From the NCBI GenBank assembly GCA_035285325.1, contig JAYKJB010000095.1, positions 1-64,000 of the forward strand: 64,000 nucleotides of DNA, written 5' to 3'. The notes under the pieces were generated by a model, which ran no database searches, was not told the DNA's origin, and saw only the letters and a program-made list of their open reading frames with translations. The position numbers and the translations under genes were made by a program. The stretch comes from Candidatus Sericytochromatia bacterium (GTDB lineage: Bacteria > Cyanobacteriota > Sericytochromatia > S15B-MN24 > JAQBPE01). Shown piece by piece: positions 9,328 to 17,645 of this stretch; the stretch's first letter is position 1, and each line of letters starts with the position of its first letter.

Positions 9328-10377
9328 ATGTCCCATCCGCCACTGCCGATTCTGGAGTTCATTCTCGGCAACTACAAGAACTTCAACGCCCGCGCCACGC
9401 GTGACGCCCTGATTGCCTACTGGCAACACATCGCCAACGGCGGCAAGATGTTCTGGGCCGTGGCCGGGGCGATGTCCTCCGCCCAACTCGGCATCACGCT
9501 GGCGCCCGCCATTCGGGCCGGCCTGATCCACGGGCTGTCCGTGACCGGCGCGAACCTGGAAGAGTCGCTCTTTCGTCTGGTCGCGCACGACAGCTACAAG
9601 GACTTCCCCGACTATCGCTATTTCACGAAGCAGGACGACACGCGCATCCTGGAAGACCGCATGCGCCGTGTCACCGACACCAGTATCCCGGAGGACGAAG
9701 CCTTCCGCGCGGTCGAATCGATCATCGTGCCGATGTGGAAGCAGGCCTCGTCACAGGGGGAACGGCGCTTCTGGCACGAATATTTCTACGAGCTGATCGC
9801 CGCGATCGACCCGGCCAGCTACGAGGGCAGTCCGGAAGCCTGCTGGTTGCTGGCCGCGGCCCAGGCGAAATTGCCCCTGGTGGTGCCCGGTTACGAGGAC
9901 TCGACCTTCGGCAACATCTTCGCCTCGTATGTGAAGACGGGTGAATGTTCCGCCAGCCTGGCCAAGTCGGGCATCGAGTACATGGCCGACTTCTACGACC
10001 GCTACGAGCGGTTGTCGGAGGGCGCCGGTTGCGGCTTCTTCCAGATCGGCGGCGGCATTGCCGGCGACTTCCCGATCTGCGTGGTGCCCTCGACCAAGTA
10101 CGATCTCGACCGCCCGGTCAAACCCTGGGCCTATTTCTGCCAGATCAGCGACTCGACCACCTCGTACGGTTCGTATTCGGGGGCCACTCCCAATGAGAAG
10201 ATCACCTGGGACAAGCTGACGGAAGACACCCCGATGTTCGTGATCGAGTCGGATGCCACGATCGTGGCCCCGCTCATGCTGAAGGCCCTGCTGGAATGTC
10301 AGGCCCATCCAGAAACGGCCCGTGCGCTGATCGAACGCCACCTCGGCGAGGCGCAGACCACCCTCGCGCGGGTCTGA
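9328..10377 (+). CDS. Deoxyhypusine synthase-like protein
   Basis: A 349-residue homologue of deoxyhypusine/homospermidine synthases, NAD-dependent aminobutyl transferases that use spermidine. Visible family blocks include GKMFWAVAGAMSSAQLG, FPDYRYFTKQDD, KAKLPLVVPGYEDSTFGN, and GGGIAGDFPICVVPS followed by SDSTTSYGSYSGA. Bacteria lack eIF5A, so the likely role is polyamine (homospermidine) metabolism or an unknown modification; cyanobacteria are known to carry such homologues. The ATG at 9328 has ACGAGGAG eight bases upstream. The gene stands alone and converges on the helicase gene, with a terminator-like hairpin between them. Confidence 0.85.
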   Translation: MSHPPLPILEFILGNYKNFNARATRDALIAYWQHIANGGKMFWAVAGAMSSAQLGITLAPAIRAGLIHGLSVTGANLEESLFRLVAHDSYKDFPDYRYFTKQDDTRILEDRMRRVTDTSIPEDEAFRAVESIIVPMWKQASSQGERRFWHEYFYELIAAIDPASYEGSPEACWLLAAAQAKLPLVVPGYEDSTFGNIFASYVKTGECSASLAKSGIEYMADFYDRYERLSEGAGCGFFQIGGGIAGDFPICVVPSTKYDLDRPVKPWAYFCQISDSTTSYGSYSGATPNEKITWDKLTEDTPMFVIESDATIVAPLMLKALLECQAHPETARALIERHLGEAQTTLARV

Positions 10378-10434
10378 TTCTACGAAAGTGAGCGGCGCCG
10401 CCAACCATCCGCGGCGAGCCGAGCAGCGCAAATC

Positions 10435-10471
10435 GTGAGGTCGCCCGGCCATTTGGCTCGGGCGACCTCAC
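10435..10471. terminator. Bidirectional terminator-like hairpin between convergent genes
   Basis: A perfect 13-bp inverted repeat (10435-10447 with 10459-10471, arm GTGAGGTCGCCCG) with an 11-nt spacer. It sits between the converging stops at 10377 and 10479. No U-run follows on either strand, so it may act in both directions or merely protect 3' ends. Confidence 0.6.
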
Positions 10472-10478
10472 CGCTTGG

Positions 10479-13400
10479 CTATCCGTCGAAACGCAGCAAG
10501 ACTTCCACCGGCCCGGCTTCAGCCCCAGCCTCCGGCTGGATGCCCAGGTCGGCCAGGGCTTCCCAGATCGGCGCCAGCGCACGGGCGGGGTCCCGGTAGA
10601 AGGCGCTTCCGCGCACCTGGCAGAAGCGCCAGCCCACTCGTTCCAGCACCGCCTGGCGGCGCTGCGCCGCCTCCCAGCGCGCCAGGCCGTGCCAGCGATC
10701 GCCTTCGCACGAAAGCGCCAGCCGGGCCCGCGCGCCCTCGACCACCAGGTCGATACGCTGGTTCCCGCTGCCCACGGCTTGCTGGGCCTGTACCCGGTAG
10801 CCGCGTTCGCTCAGGCGCCGGAAAACGTCCCGCTCCAGCTCGGACTCGCAGCGGGCTTCTCCGAGCTGCTCTGCGCCGGCTTTCTCCTCCGGTGTGAGGA
10901 AATGCTGGAGCAACTGGTGCCGCATGCAGGCGGGGTGCAGATGCTCCAGCCCCACCGAGTGGAAGAGCCAGACCTGGTCCCGCGCCCGGCTGGCCGCCAC
11001 ATTGAAGCGATTCTCGTCGGTACGCTTGGTCAAAGGCATGTTGCGGACATTTGGCGCGGCCACGAGCGACAGGAACATCACGTCGCGCTCGTCCCCCTGG
11101 AACGAATAGGCGTCCCCACAGACGATGCGTCGCTCCACCATTTCCCGCTCACCCAAGCGCTGGCGCAAGCGTTGCTCGATCAGCTGCGCCTGTTCCTTGC
11201 CCTGCAAGGCGATCACGCCCATGGTGCGATCCTCGTAGGCCGGGTCCTGGCAAAGCCGGACCACCGTCTCGACCAGCGCCTCGGCCTCCGGCAGGTTGAG
11301 CGAACGGGCCGTTCCGCCCTCCCGAATGCCATCGGGGACGTACACCGCCCGCAGCGGAGGGTCGAAGCGCTGCGAGCCCAGCGGCATCCGCAGGGGTTCC
11401 ACCACCCCCCCGTAAAACCGCTCGTTGCTGAAGCGGATGATCTCGGGCACGCAGCGAAAGTGCTCGCGCAGCATCAGGGTGCTCGCAAAGACCCGCACGG
11501 CCGTGTCGTACAGGCTGTTCTGCAAGGTGAACAGGTGGCGTTGCGGAATCCCTTGCAGATGACGCTCGATCAGCAGGTTGACCTCGCTCTGGTCTCGTCC
11601 GACGCCCTCCGGGCTGATCTGCTTGTCATCGCCCACGATGACGGCGCGCTCGGCCCGGAACAGGGCACTGATCGCGTTCAGGTCACACTGACTGCTCTCG
11701 TCGACAATCACCACGTCAAAGCGCTCACCATTCGGCTTGAGGTTCTCGACCACGCGATTGAGCGGCATGATCCAGACCGGCACGGCCCCCCGGCAGGTGT
11801 CCATCTCGCGGCGCGCGTGTTCGCGATGCCGGTCAGCGTACTTGCCGGTGCCCTTGCCGATCTTGCGAATGGTCTGCAACCAGGCCAGCAGGCCCCGCCG
11901 CTGGGCGGGGGTGGTGCGGCGAAGCTGGGCCAGCCAGGTGGTGGCGGCCACCAGGTCCCCGGTTAGCCGAGCGGTGATCCGCTGCACTTCGGCCAGACGG
12001 AGATGAATGACCTCCGGGGGCCGGCGGGCCAGATGCGTCTCCAGCAGCACATTGGCCTGGGCCCATTCCCAGGCCGCCCGCCAATCGCCTGGCAAGGAGA
12101 GGGCCTCCCCCCGGGCCGCGCGGGCCTCGAACTGGTGCATCCAGTTCGGCGCCGCCGCTTCCAGCCGGGCGCCCAGCGCGGTCAGTTCACTCAATTTGGG
12201 GGCCTGAGCAGCCAGTCGGACCAGGGCATCCCGCTCCCTTCCCCAACGGTTCAGGTCGCGCGCCGCCAGGGCCGCAGCAAGTGCCTCCCAGGCCGGATGA
12301 GGCTCGGGCTGGCGTGCGCCGGCTTCAAGCAAGGCGCGCCAGCCATCCAGGCTCGCGCGCGCGGATTGGGCTTGCAGGGTGTCTCGCAGGGCCAGCAGGC
12401 CGTCGTGCAAGACCTGTAACCAGGCCGGCTCGTGCCACTGGGCCAGGCCAGGCGGCGCGATCTCACACAGGGCGGACTGGATCGGCCGGACCACCTCACT
12501 CTCCCAGGCCACGGCGATCGCCAGGTGCTCCAGGTGCTCCGAAAGGGTGGCCAGGAAGCGCGGTGCCTCGGGTTCGAGCCACGGACCCTCGATGTCGCGC
12601 ATGTGGTTGTTCCACTTGATCGCCAGCTTGCGACAGGCCTCGCGATGAGCCAGCCAGGCCAGCAGCGCCTCGACCTCCTCGCGGGTGCGGGGCGGGGCGC
12701 CGTTGACCCGCAGCGGGGCGATCGCGGCCAGGGCGCTCTTGCCCGTGAAGTGACGGAACATGAAGCCGAGCCCTTCGCCCCGGCTGAGCTCGTCCCGCAC
12801 GAGTTGCAAGGCCGCTTGCACGGGGGCCGTATCGGCGTCGAGATCGCCGCTGAAGGCCCAGTCGCGCAGCTGCGTCTCGCTCTGGCGCAGGGCCGCGCGA
12901 CGCTCGCGCGCCGCCTCGAGCAAGCCGTGCCAGGCCTCCCCACCGCCATCGGGCTTGCTCACGTCGGCCATCACGGCGCGCAACCAGGGAGCCTGAAGCG
13001 GTTCGGCCCGTTCGAGCGCGCCCGCCACCCCCTGCAGGGCCTGCTGCACGTCCGAGAGGCCGACCGCCGGCAACTGCCAGCCGGTCAGGCGTTGGGTGCG
13101 CGCCTCGGCGCCGCGTTCGAAGGTGGTCAGGTGGTCCAGTAGTTCCGCCAGTGCCGGCGTGGTCGGCAGGCTCTCCAGCGCGGGGCGATGCAGGGCGGCG
13201 GCGCGGCGATCCTGCGGATCGATCTCGCCCAGCAAGGCCAGCCAGCGCGCCAGCTCGACCTCGTCCAGCGGCGGCGGGGAGCCCGGGTCCGGCTGGTCGG
13301 GCAACCAACCGAGCTCCGAGGCGTTGGCCTGCAGCCAGCGGGCCAGTTCCATCGGCGTGCGGGTCTGTCCGTGCCAGCTCAGTTCAGCGTGCTCGGCCTC

Positions 13401-15278
13401 GGCCGACTCCGCCAGTTCGCGGCGCAGTTCGGCCTGTTCCGTCTGCAACTGGGCCTGCTCCTCCCGCAGCGCCGCGATGCGGGCTTCGAGCGTCTCGATG
13501 CTGTCCGCGTCGAGCCGGTCGGCGATGCCGGTGATGGCCTCTTCCAGTTCCTTGACGGAACGCGAGTCGCCTTCCAGCAAGCTGACGCACAGCGGGGCGA
13601 TCGCCGGCACCTTCTCGCGCACCATGTCACCGATCACCCGCAAGGCCCGCTCGGTTTCACTGGTCACCAGCACGCGTTTGCCGTGCGCCAGCAGGTGGGC
13701 AATCAGGTTGACGATGGTGTGACTCTTGCCCGTCCCTGGAGGCCCCTGAACGACCACGCCACAATGCTGGGACAGGCGCCGCACGATCTCGCGCTGTTCC
13801 TCGTTCCAGGCCAGCGGGAAGAGCAGATCCTCCCCCACCGGGCGCCAGGCCTCGGCCGCGGCCGCGTCGGGGGTGGGCGGGGCCGCCGCCGTGATGGCCA
13901 GGACGGGGGCCGGCACCTCGGCCCCATTGCGCAGGGCCTCCGTCAGGCCCTTCAACTCAGCCTGCCACTGGCGACCGCCGCCACGGCGGACGAACAGCAC
14001 CGGCAGATCCCAGATGACCGGATGGGCCGCCAGCGGGCAATCGGCGCCGCCGACCGTGGTATCCGCCCGATAGGCCCCATCAGGGTCCAGGGTCTGGGCC
14101 AGTTCGCGATAAAAGGGCGCCGTCAGGGCAGAGTCCCAGGGGTCGAGCGGGCTTTCCTCGAAGGCCTGCTCCAGACGCACCAGGTGGGCCGGATTGGGCA
14201 CCGGGACCGCCGTCAGCATATCGAGTTCCAGCACGGTGCCGGCCAGCGCGGGCGCCAGGGTGAACACGCCGCGCTGCGCATCGAACTGCAGATCGACCCG
14301 GGTGGTCAGCACGGGACGGCGGATCTTCTGCCCCGCGACGCGCCAGGTCAGCAGCCCGTGCCCCATCACCAGCTCGATCGTCTCGCGCTCGCGCTGCAAG
14401 CGCTGGTAGAGGGCAAACAGCTGCCCGTAGAGTGCTTGCACCGCCCCGCGCTGCCCGGCGGCCTGGGCCCAGGGGCGCCAGGCGGTCTCGAGCCAGGCAT
14501 TCAAGGCAGCCACCCTCGCCGGGTCTGCCTCGAAGGAAACGCGCCGACGCGCCGCCAGGGCGGCCAGGTCGTCCACCTCCCAGGGCAACTCCACGGCGCT
14601 GGCAGCCACCCACTCGGCGTCGTAGGGCGGAGGCGCCAGCGAATCGTCATCGGCGTCCGGCTCGGACGCGGTGGGCAACGCGCTCCGCGCCGGCGCCGCC
14701 GCGCCGCTCAGTGCAGGCCCCTCGCCCGGCGCTCCGGCGGGCCAACCATCACGCTCAGAGGGCCCGCTCGCCTCGCTGTCGGGGCGAGGGCCGGCGGGCA
14801 GCGCCGCGTGGCCGTCCCCCGGCAAGCCCGTCTCCGATGCGGCGGGGGCCTCTTCGTCCGTCATCGGGCCCACGTCAGAGGCCGGCGCCGCGGCGGCGAT
14901 CGCCTGAACCGCGACCGCGGCCCGCTCGACCGCCGCCGTGCTGTGCTGGATCCAGTGCGCCTCCTCGGCCGGCGTCAGCAGGTTGCGCAGCGGGTGCGGC
15001 AGCGGCTCCCGCCGGGGATCATCCCAGGGCTGCATCAACCAGTCGGCCAGTTCGGCGGGCGGCGGGGGAGCCGCCGGTACCACCTGCTTGTGCACCTCCA
15101 GCCAGGCCGCTTGCTCCGGGGGATGCAGCACGCAGCCCTCACCAACCGGCAGGTCGCGCCACCACCAGAGCGGCTCCCGGCTCTCGCGAAGGTCCACCGC
15201 GACCGGGGCCTCCAGATTTTTCAGGGCCAGCAGGTATTCCACCAGCTTGAGGGCTTGTTGACGCGGTTCCAGCGACAT
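10479..15278 (-). CDS. Large SF1 helicase with C-terminal Vsr/DUF559-like nuclease domain
   Basis: A 1599-residue UPF1-like superfamily 1 helicase. Motif I GPPGTGKSHT is near residue 510, motif II VDESSQCD near 1190, followed by VGDDKQISPEG, and the C-terminal helicase motifs include YSFQGDERDVMFLS and RFNVAASRAR. About 800 residues containing coiled coils (for example 600-660) separate motifs I and II. The last 110 residues (GYRVQAQQAVGSGNQRIDLVVEG, then WRFCQVRG) resemble the very-short-patch/DUF559 endonuclease fold that ends many such helicases. The ATG at 15278 has GGGAGG eight bases upstream. The domain order recalls helicase-Vsr proteins reported in defence islands; a repair role is equally possible. 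It runs downstream of the unknown gene at 15483. Confidence 0.85.
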   Translation of the reverse strand: MSLEPRQQALKLVEYLLALKNLEAPVAVDLRESREPLWWWRDLPVGEGCVLHPPEQAAWLEVHKQVVPAAPPPPAELADWLMQPWDDPRREPLPHPLRNLLTPAEEAHWIQHSTAAVERAAVAVQAIAAAAPASDVGPMTDEEAPAASETGLPGDGHAALPAGPRPDSEASGPSERDGWPAGAPGEGPALSGAAAPARSALPTASEPDADDDSLAPPPYDAEWVAASAVELPWEVDDLAALAARRRVSFEADPARVAALNAWLETAWRPWAQAAGQRGAVQALYGQLFALYQRLQRERETIELVMGHGLLTWRVAGQKIRRPVLTTRVDLQFDAQRGVFTLAPALAGTVLELDMLTAVPVPNPAHLVRLEQAFEESPLDPWDSALTAPFYRELAQTLDPDGAYRADTTVGGADCPLAAHPVIWDLPVLFVRRGGGRQWQAELKGLTEALRNGAEVPAPVLAITAAAPPTPDAAAAEAWRPVGEDLLFPLAWNEEQREIVRRLSQHCGVVVQGPPGTGKSHTIVNLIAHLLAHGKRVLVTSETERALRVIGDMVREKVPAIAPLCVSLLEGDSRSVKELEEAITGIADRLDADSIETLEARIAALREEQAQLQTEQAELRRELAESAEAEHAELSWHGQTRTPMELARWLQANASELGWLPDQPDPGSPPPLDEVELARWLALLGEIDPQDRRAAALHRPALESLPTTPALAELLDHLTTFERGAEARTQRLTGWQLPAVGLSDVQQALQGVAGALERAEPLQAPWLRAVMADVSKPDGGGEAWHGLLEAARERRAALRQSETQLRDWAFSGDLDADTAPVQAALQLVRDELSRGEGLGFMFRHFTGKSALAAIAPLRVNGAPPRTREEVEALLAWLAHREACRKLAIKWNNHMRDIEGPWLEPEAPRFLATLSEHLEHLAIAVAWESEVVRPIQSALCEIAPPGLAQWHEPAWLQVLHDGLLALRDTLQAQSARASLDGWRALLEAGARQPEPHPAWEALAAALAARDLNRWGRERDALVRLAAQAPKLSELTALGARLEAAAPNWMHQFEARAARGEALSLPGDWRAAWEWAQANVLLETHLARRPPEVIHLRLAEVQRITARLTGDLVAATTWLAQLRRTTPAQRRGLLAWLQTIRKIGKGTGKYADRHREHARREMDTCRGAVPVWIMPLNRVVENLKPNGERFDVVIVDESSQCDLNAISALFRAERAVIVGDDKQISPEGVGRDQSEVNLLIERHLQGIPQRHLFTLQNSLYDTAVRVFASTLMLREHFRCVPEIIRFSNERFYGGVVEPLRMPLGSQRFDPPLRAVYVPDGIREGGTARSLNLPEAEALVETVVRLCQDPAYEDRTMGVIALQGKEQAQLIEQRLRQRLGEREMVERRIVCGDAYSFQGDERDVMFLSLVAAPNVRNMPLTKRTDENRFNVAASRARDQVWLFHSVGLEHLHPACMRHQLLQHFLTPEEKAGAEQLGEARCESELERDVFRRLSERGYRVQAQQAVGSGNQRIDLVVEGARARLALSCEGDRWHGLARWEAAQRRQAVLERVGWRFCQVRGSAFYRDPARALAPIWEALADLGIQPEAGAEAGPVEVLLRFDG

Positions 15279-15379
15279 GCACGAACCTCCCGGCTTGGAG
15301 CGACACGTTGGCTTGTGCCCTTTCCATTCGCCTGGAGGCAAGCGGAAAGCGCGCCCGGATCATAGCGCGCGCAGGGCCC

Positions 15380-15419
15380 AAAAGATGTGCTGCCCGTCGG
15401 CGTGGTTCCGACGGACAGC
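15380..15419 (-). terminator. Rho-independent terminator downstream of the gene ending at 15483
   Basis: Read on the minus strand, GCTG plus CCGTCGG (15389-15400) pairs with CCGACGG plus CAGC (15408-15419), with one internal mismatch and a 7-nt loop. A T-rich tract (CATCTTTTG) follows. It separates the unknown gene from the helicase start at 15278. Confidence 0.55.
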
Positions 15420-15482
15420 AGGCTTGGGAAACAACCAGGCGTTTGGGAGATAATGAGCGCGAGGATGCCGGCCGGGTCCCGT

Positions 15483-16943
15483 TTACCGGCGCCCCCCCCA
15501 GCTGCTGGCGTAGGAGGCCATCCCGGTCCAGCCGCCGATGCCACCGTCCCCGAGCGCGTTCATATCGACGGCTTCCATCAACTTGCGGAACTTGCCCTCG
15601 GGCAGGGTCACAGCGCCCCCTTTGGGATCCTGGAAGGTCACTTTGCCCTGGTCCACGGCTGTCACGGTGACCGCATGAGCGCCTTTGGGCGAGTTCTGCC
15701 CCCCGCCCATCAGTTGCCACACGGCGGCCTCCTCGGGGTCGGTTGGCTTGGCCTCCGGAACGTGGATCACGGTGTTGAAGCGTTTGCCTTCCTGCGTCGT
15801 GGCGCGCATGTTTTTCATCTCGCCGTCCACATCGCGAACCGTGGTGCTGGAACTTCCGTTGCCCCCGAATTTCGGCGCACTGTAAGTGACGCGCTGGTCA
15901 ACCTTGACGCCGAGCTCCACCCCCGTGACGTCTTTGTTCAGCTTCGCCGCACCATCGTAGGAGAGGCCTGTCGTGTTCGCGCCGCCGGCGAGATTGAACT
16001 CCCCCCAGGCTTTTTTCCCGGAGTGCTTGTCTGCCTTGATGTCGTAATAGCCTTCGCTACCATGATTCATGAGGGCCGTCTGCACGGTGGCATGGACCGC
16101 GGCTTCCCCCGACTTATTCTGCTTGATCCACTTCTGGTTATCGTTGGCGCCCTCTTTCTTGCCCCCGATATTGTGCTTTGCTTCATCCACCTGCAGCTTG
16201 ACCTTGCGATCGTCGTTCTTGCCACGCTTGAGCGTGGTTTCGCCCTTGGTCGCCAGGTCCGTGGCCGCTCGGAAATACTCGGAAGGCTGGTTCTGGGCCC
16301 AGTTGGCCTCCGCCGTGGCGGCCGCGCAAGTGTTCTTGCGCGCCTGACGCAGGCCCGCCGCGTTGCCGATCGCCTCCAGCGTGTCCTCCGCCAGTTGAGG
16401 GCTGCCGCCCTTGTCCAGAAAGCGCTTCACTTGCTGCCCGAGGGGCGGTTCGCCATGCTTTGCGGGCTTGTCGAGAATCCCGGCTTCGGCCAGCTTTTCA
16501 AGGCTCTTTTGCCCCTTGGGAGATAGGGCCTTGGCGGTCTGATCGAGCAGGGCCTGGGTGTCGGCCGAACGGCCTTTCTCGGTCGCGAAAGGGAGCGCTC
16601 CGAGGTCCGCTTTGGCCGCCTTCGCAAGGGCCTGTGCCCCGGTAAAAGAGGCCGCCGCAGCTTTGTCCGCGCCCTTTCCTTGGCCCGGTTTGCCTGCGCC
16701 CTGCTTGTCAGTCCCCTTGACCTGATTGCCCGAGTCAGCGGCCTTGACTTGGGCCGGCTTGTCGTTTCCCTTGACCTGAGCGGGCTTGTCGTTTCCCTTG
16801 GCCTGAGCGGGCTTGTCGTTCCCCTTGGCCTGAGCGGGCTTGTCGTTCCCCTTGGGTGGGTCGTTCTTCTTGCCGCCACCACCTTGATTTTTGGGTTTGG
16901 GCGGCGGGGGTATGGGCGCGGGCTTTTTATCGACTTTCGACAC
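15483..16943 (-). CDS. Unknown protein: disordered repeat N-terminus, possible papain-like cysteine peptidase
   Basis: A 486-residue protein I cannot assign to a family. Residues 1-100 are proline, lysine and glycine rich and contain four near-exact copies of KGNDKPAQ in 9-residue units. The C-terminal half has NTCAAATAE (Cys near 206), GAHAVTVTAV (His near 423) and FQDP (Asp near 439). That order and the Ala-His-Ala-Val strand are typical of papain-like peptidases such as C39/C70 relatives, so a Cys-His-Asp triad is a guess worth testing. No signal peptide or membrane helix is seen. GTG at 16943 is preferred because AGGAGGG lies five bases upstream, whereas the GTG 27 nt earlier has no site. 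Confidence 0.7.
   Translation of the reverse strand: MSKVDKKPAPIPPPPKPKNQGGGGKKNDPPKGNDKPAQAKGNDKPAQAKGNDKPAQVKGNDKPAQVKAADSGNQVKGTDKQGAGKPGQGKGADKAAAASFTGAQALAKAAKADLGALPFATEKGRSADTQALLDQTAKALSPKGQKSLEKLAEAGILDKPAKHGEPPLGQQVKRFLDKGGSPQLAEDTLEAIGNAAGLRQARKNTCAAATAEANWAQNQPSEYFRAATDLATKGETTLKRGKNDDRKVKLQVDEAKHNIGGKKEGANDNQKWIKQNKSGEAAVHATVQTALMNHGSEGYYDIKADKHSGKKAWGEFNLAGGANTTGLSYDGAAKLNKDVTGVELGVKVDQRVTYSAPKFGGNGSSSTTVRDVDGEMKNMRATTQEGKRFNTVIHVPEAKPTDPEEAAVWQLMGGGQNSPKGAHAVTVTAVDQGKVTFQDPKGGAVTLPEGKFRKLMEAVDMNALGDGGIGGWTGMASYASSWGGRR
16744..16859 (-). repeat. 27-bp tandem coding repeats (KGNDKPAQ units)
   Basis: Four near-identical 27-bp units inside the preceding gene encode KGNDKPAQ followed by Ala or Val. 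The copies differ mainly at third positions and one Ala/Val site, which suggests recent tandem duplication of a disordered linker. Confidence 0.8.
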
Positions 16944-17231
16944 GGGAATCCCTCCTGGACAGACACGCACAGCGTATCAGTCAAACACACCTTCCGTTTG
17001 TGTACCCTGAAAGCCAGACTTGACACGTTGATGCCTGCCGCAAGCCCAGGCCACTCGGTCTTCCTGGAACCGAAAGTCGCCTCCGTTTCCCTCTGGCGGG
17101 ACAGGGGGACGCAGCCCTGGCGGCCAGTAAGACCTCCCGTCAGCGCCGCAGGGCCGTCGCTGCCCAAGCCGGGCCTGCTTGCCGTAGAATGACACCAGGC
17201 AAGTCTCACCTTGCCCCACAGGAGATCCCGT

Positions 17232-17636
17232 ATGGCCAGCTTTCTGCTCAAGACCGAACCCGGCACCTACAGCATCGACGACCTGGCTCGCGACGGAAAA
17301 ACAGCCTGGGACGGGGTGCGAAACCACCTGGCCAAGCGCCACCTGGAGGCCATGCAAGTGGGAGACGAAGCCTTCATCTACCACTCGGTCGATGAAAAGC
17401 GCGTCGTCGGCGTGGCCGAATGTATCGGCGCGGCCCGACCCGACCCCAGTGATGAAACGGGCAAGTTCGTCTGCGTGGACCTGCGGTTCGTGCGTAAGCT
17501 GAAGCGCCCCGTGACCTTGGCGGAATTCAAGGCGGCCGGCTGGAACGAATTCGAGCTGGTGCGCATGTCGCGCCTGAGCTGCATGCCCATGCCCCCTGAG
17601 GTGCGGGCCTGGCTGCTGGCCCAGGAAACCACCTGA
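17232..17636 (+). CDS. EVE domain protein
   Basis: A 134-residue single EVE (PUA-like) domain, related to human THYN1. FLLKTEPGTYSIDDL, WDGVRNHLAKRHLEAM, GDEAFIYHSVDEKRVVGVAE and the terminal LSRLSCMPMPPEVW-like stretch are classic. EVE proteins bind modified bases in DNA or RNA, and in bacteria they recur beside restriction and other defence genes. The ATG at 17232 has AGGAGAT seven bases upstream. It is ten bases from the symporter gene and could be co-transcribed with it, although the functions look unrelated. Confidence 0.9.
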   Translation: MASFLLKTEPGTYSIDDLARDGKTAWDGVRNHLAKRHLEAMQVGDEAFIYHSVDEKRVVGVAECIGAARPDPSDETGKFVCVDLRFVRKLKRPVTLAEFKAAGWNEFELVRMSRLSCMPMPPEVRAWLLAQETT

Positions 17637-17645
17637 GCCGCCCCC

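Noticed and set aside
13188-15365. A 725-codon open frame on the plus strand opposite the helicase gene
   Set aside because: It is fully antisense to a gene with clear helicase motifs; its translation is rich in Arg, Gly and Gln with no domain, a common effect of high GC.
16744-16859. Tandem 27-bp repeats considered as a CRISPR
   Set aside because: The units are contiguous with no spacers and are in frame with the KGNDKPAQ peptide repeat.
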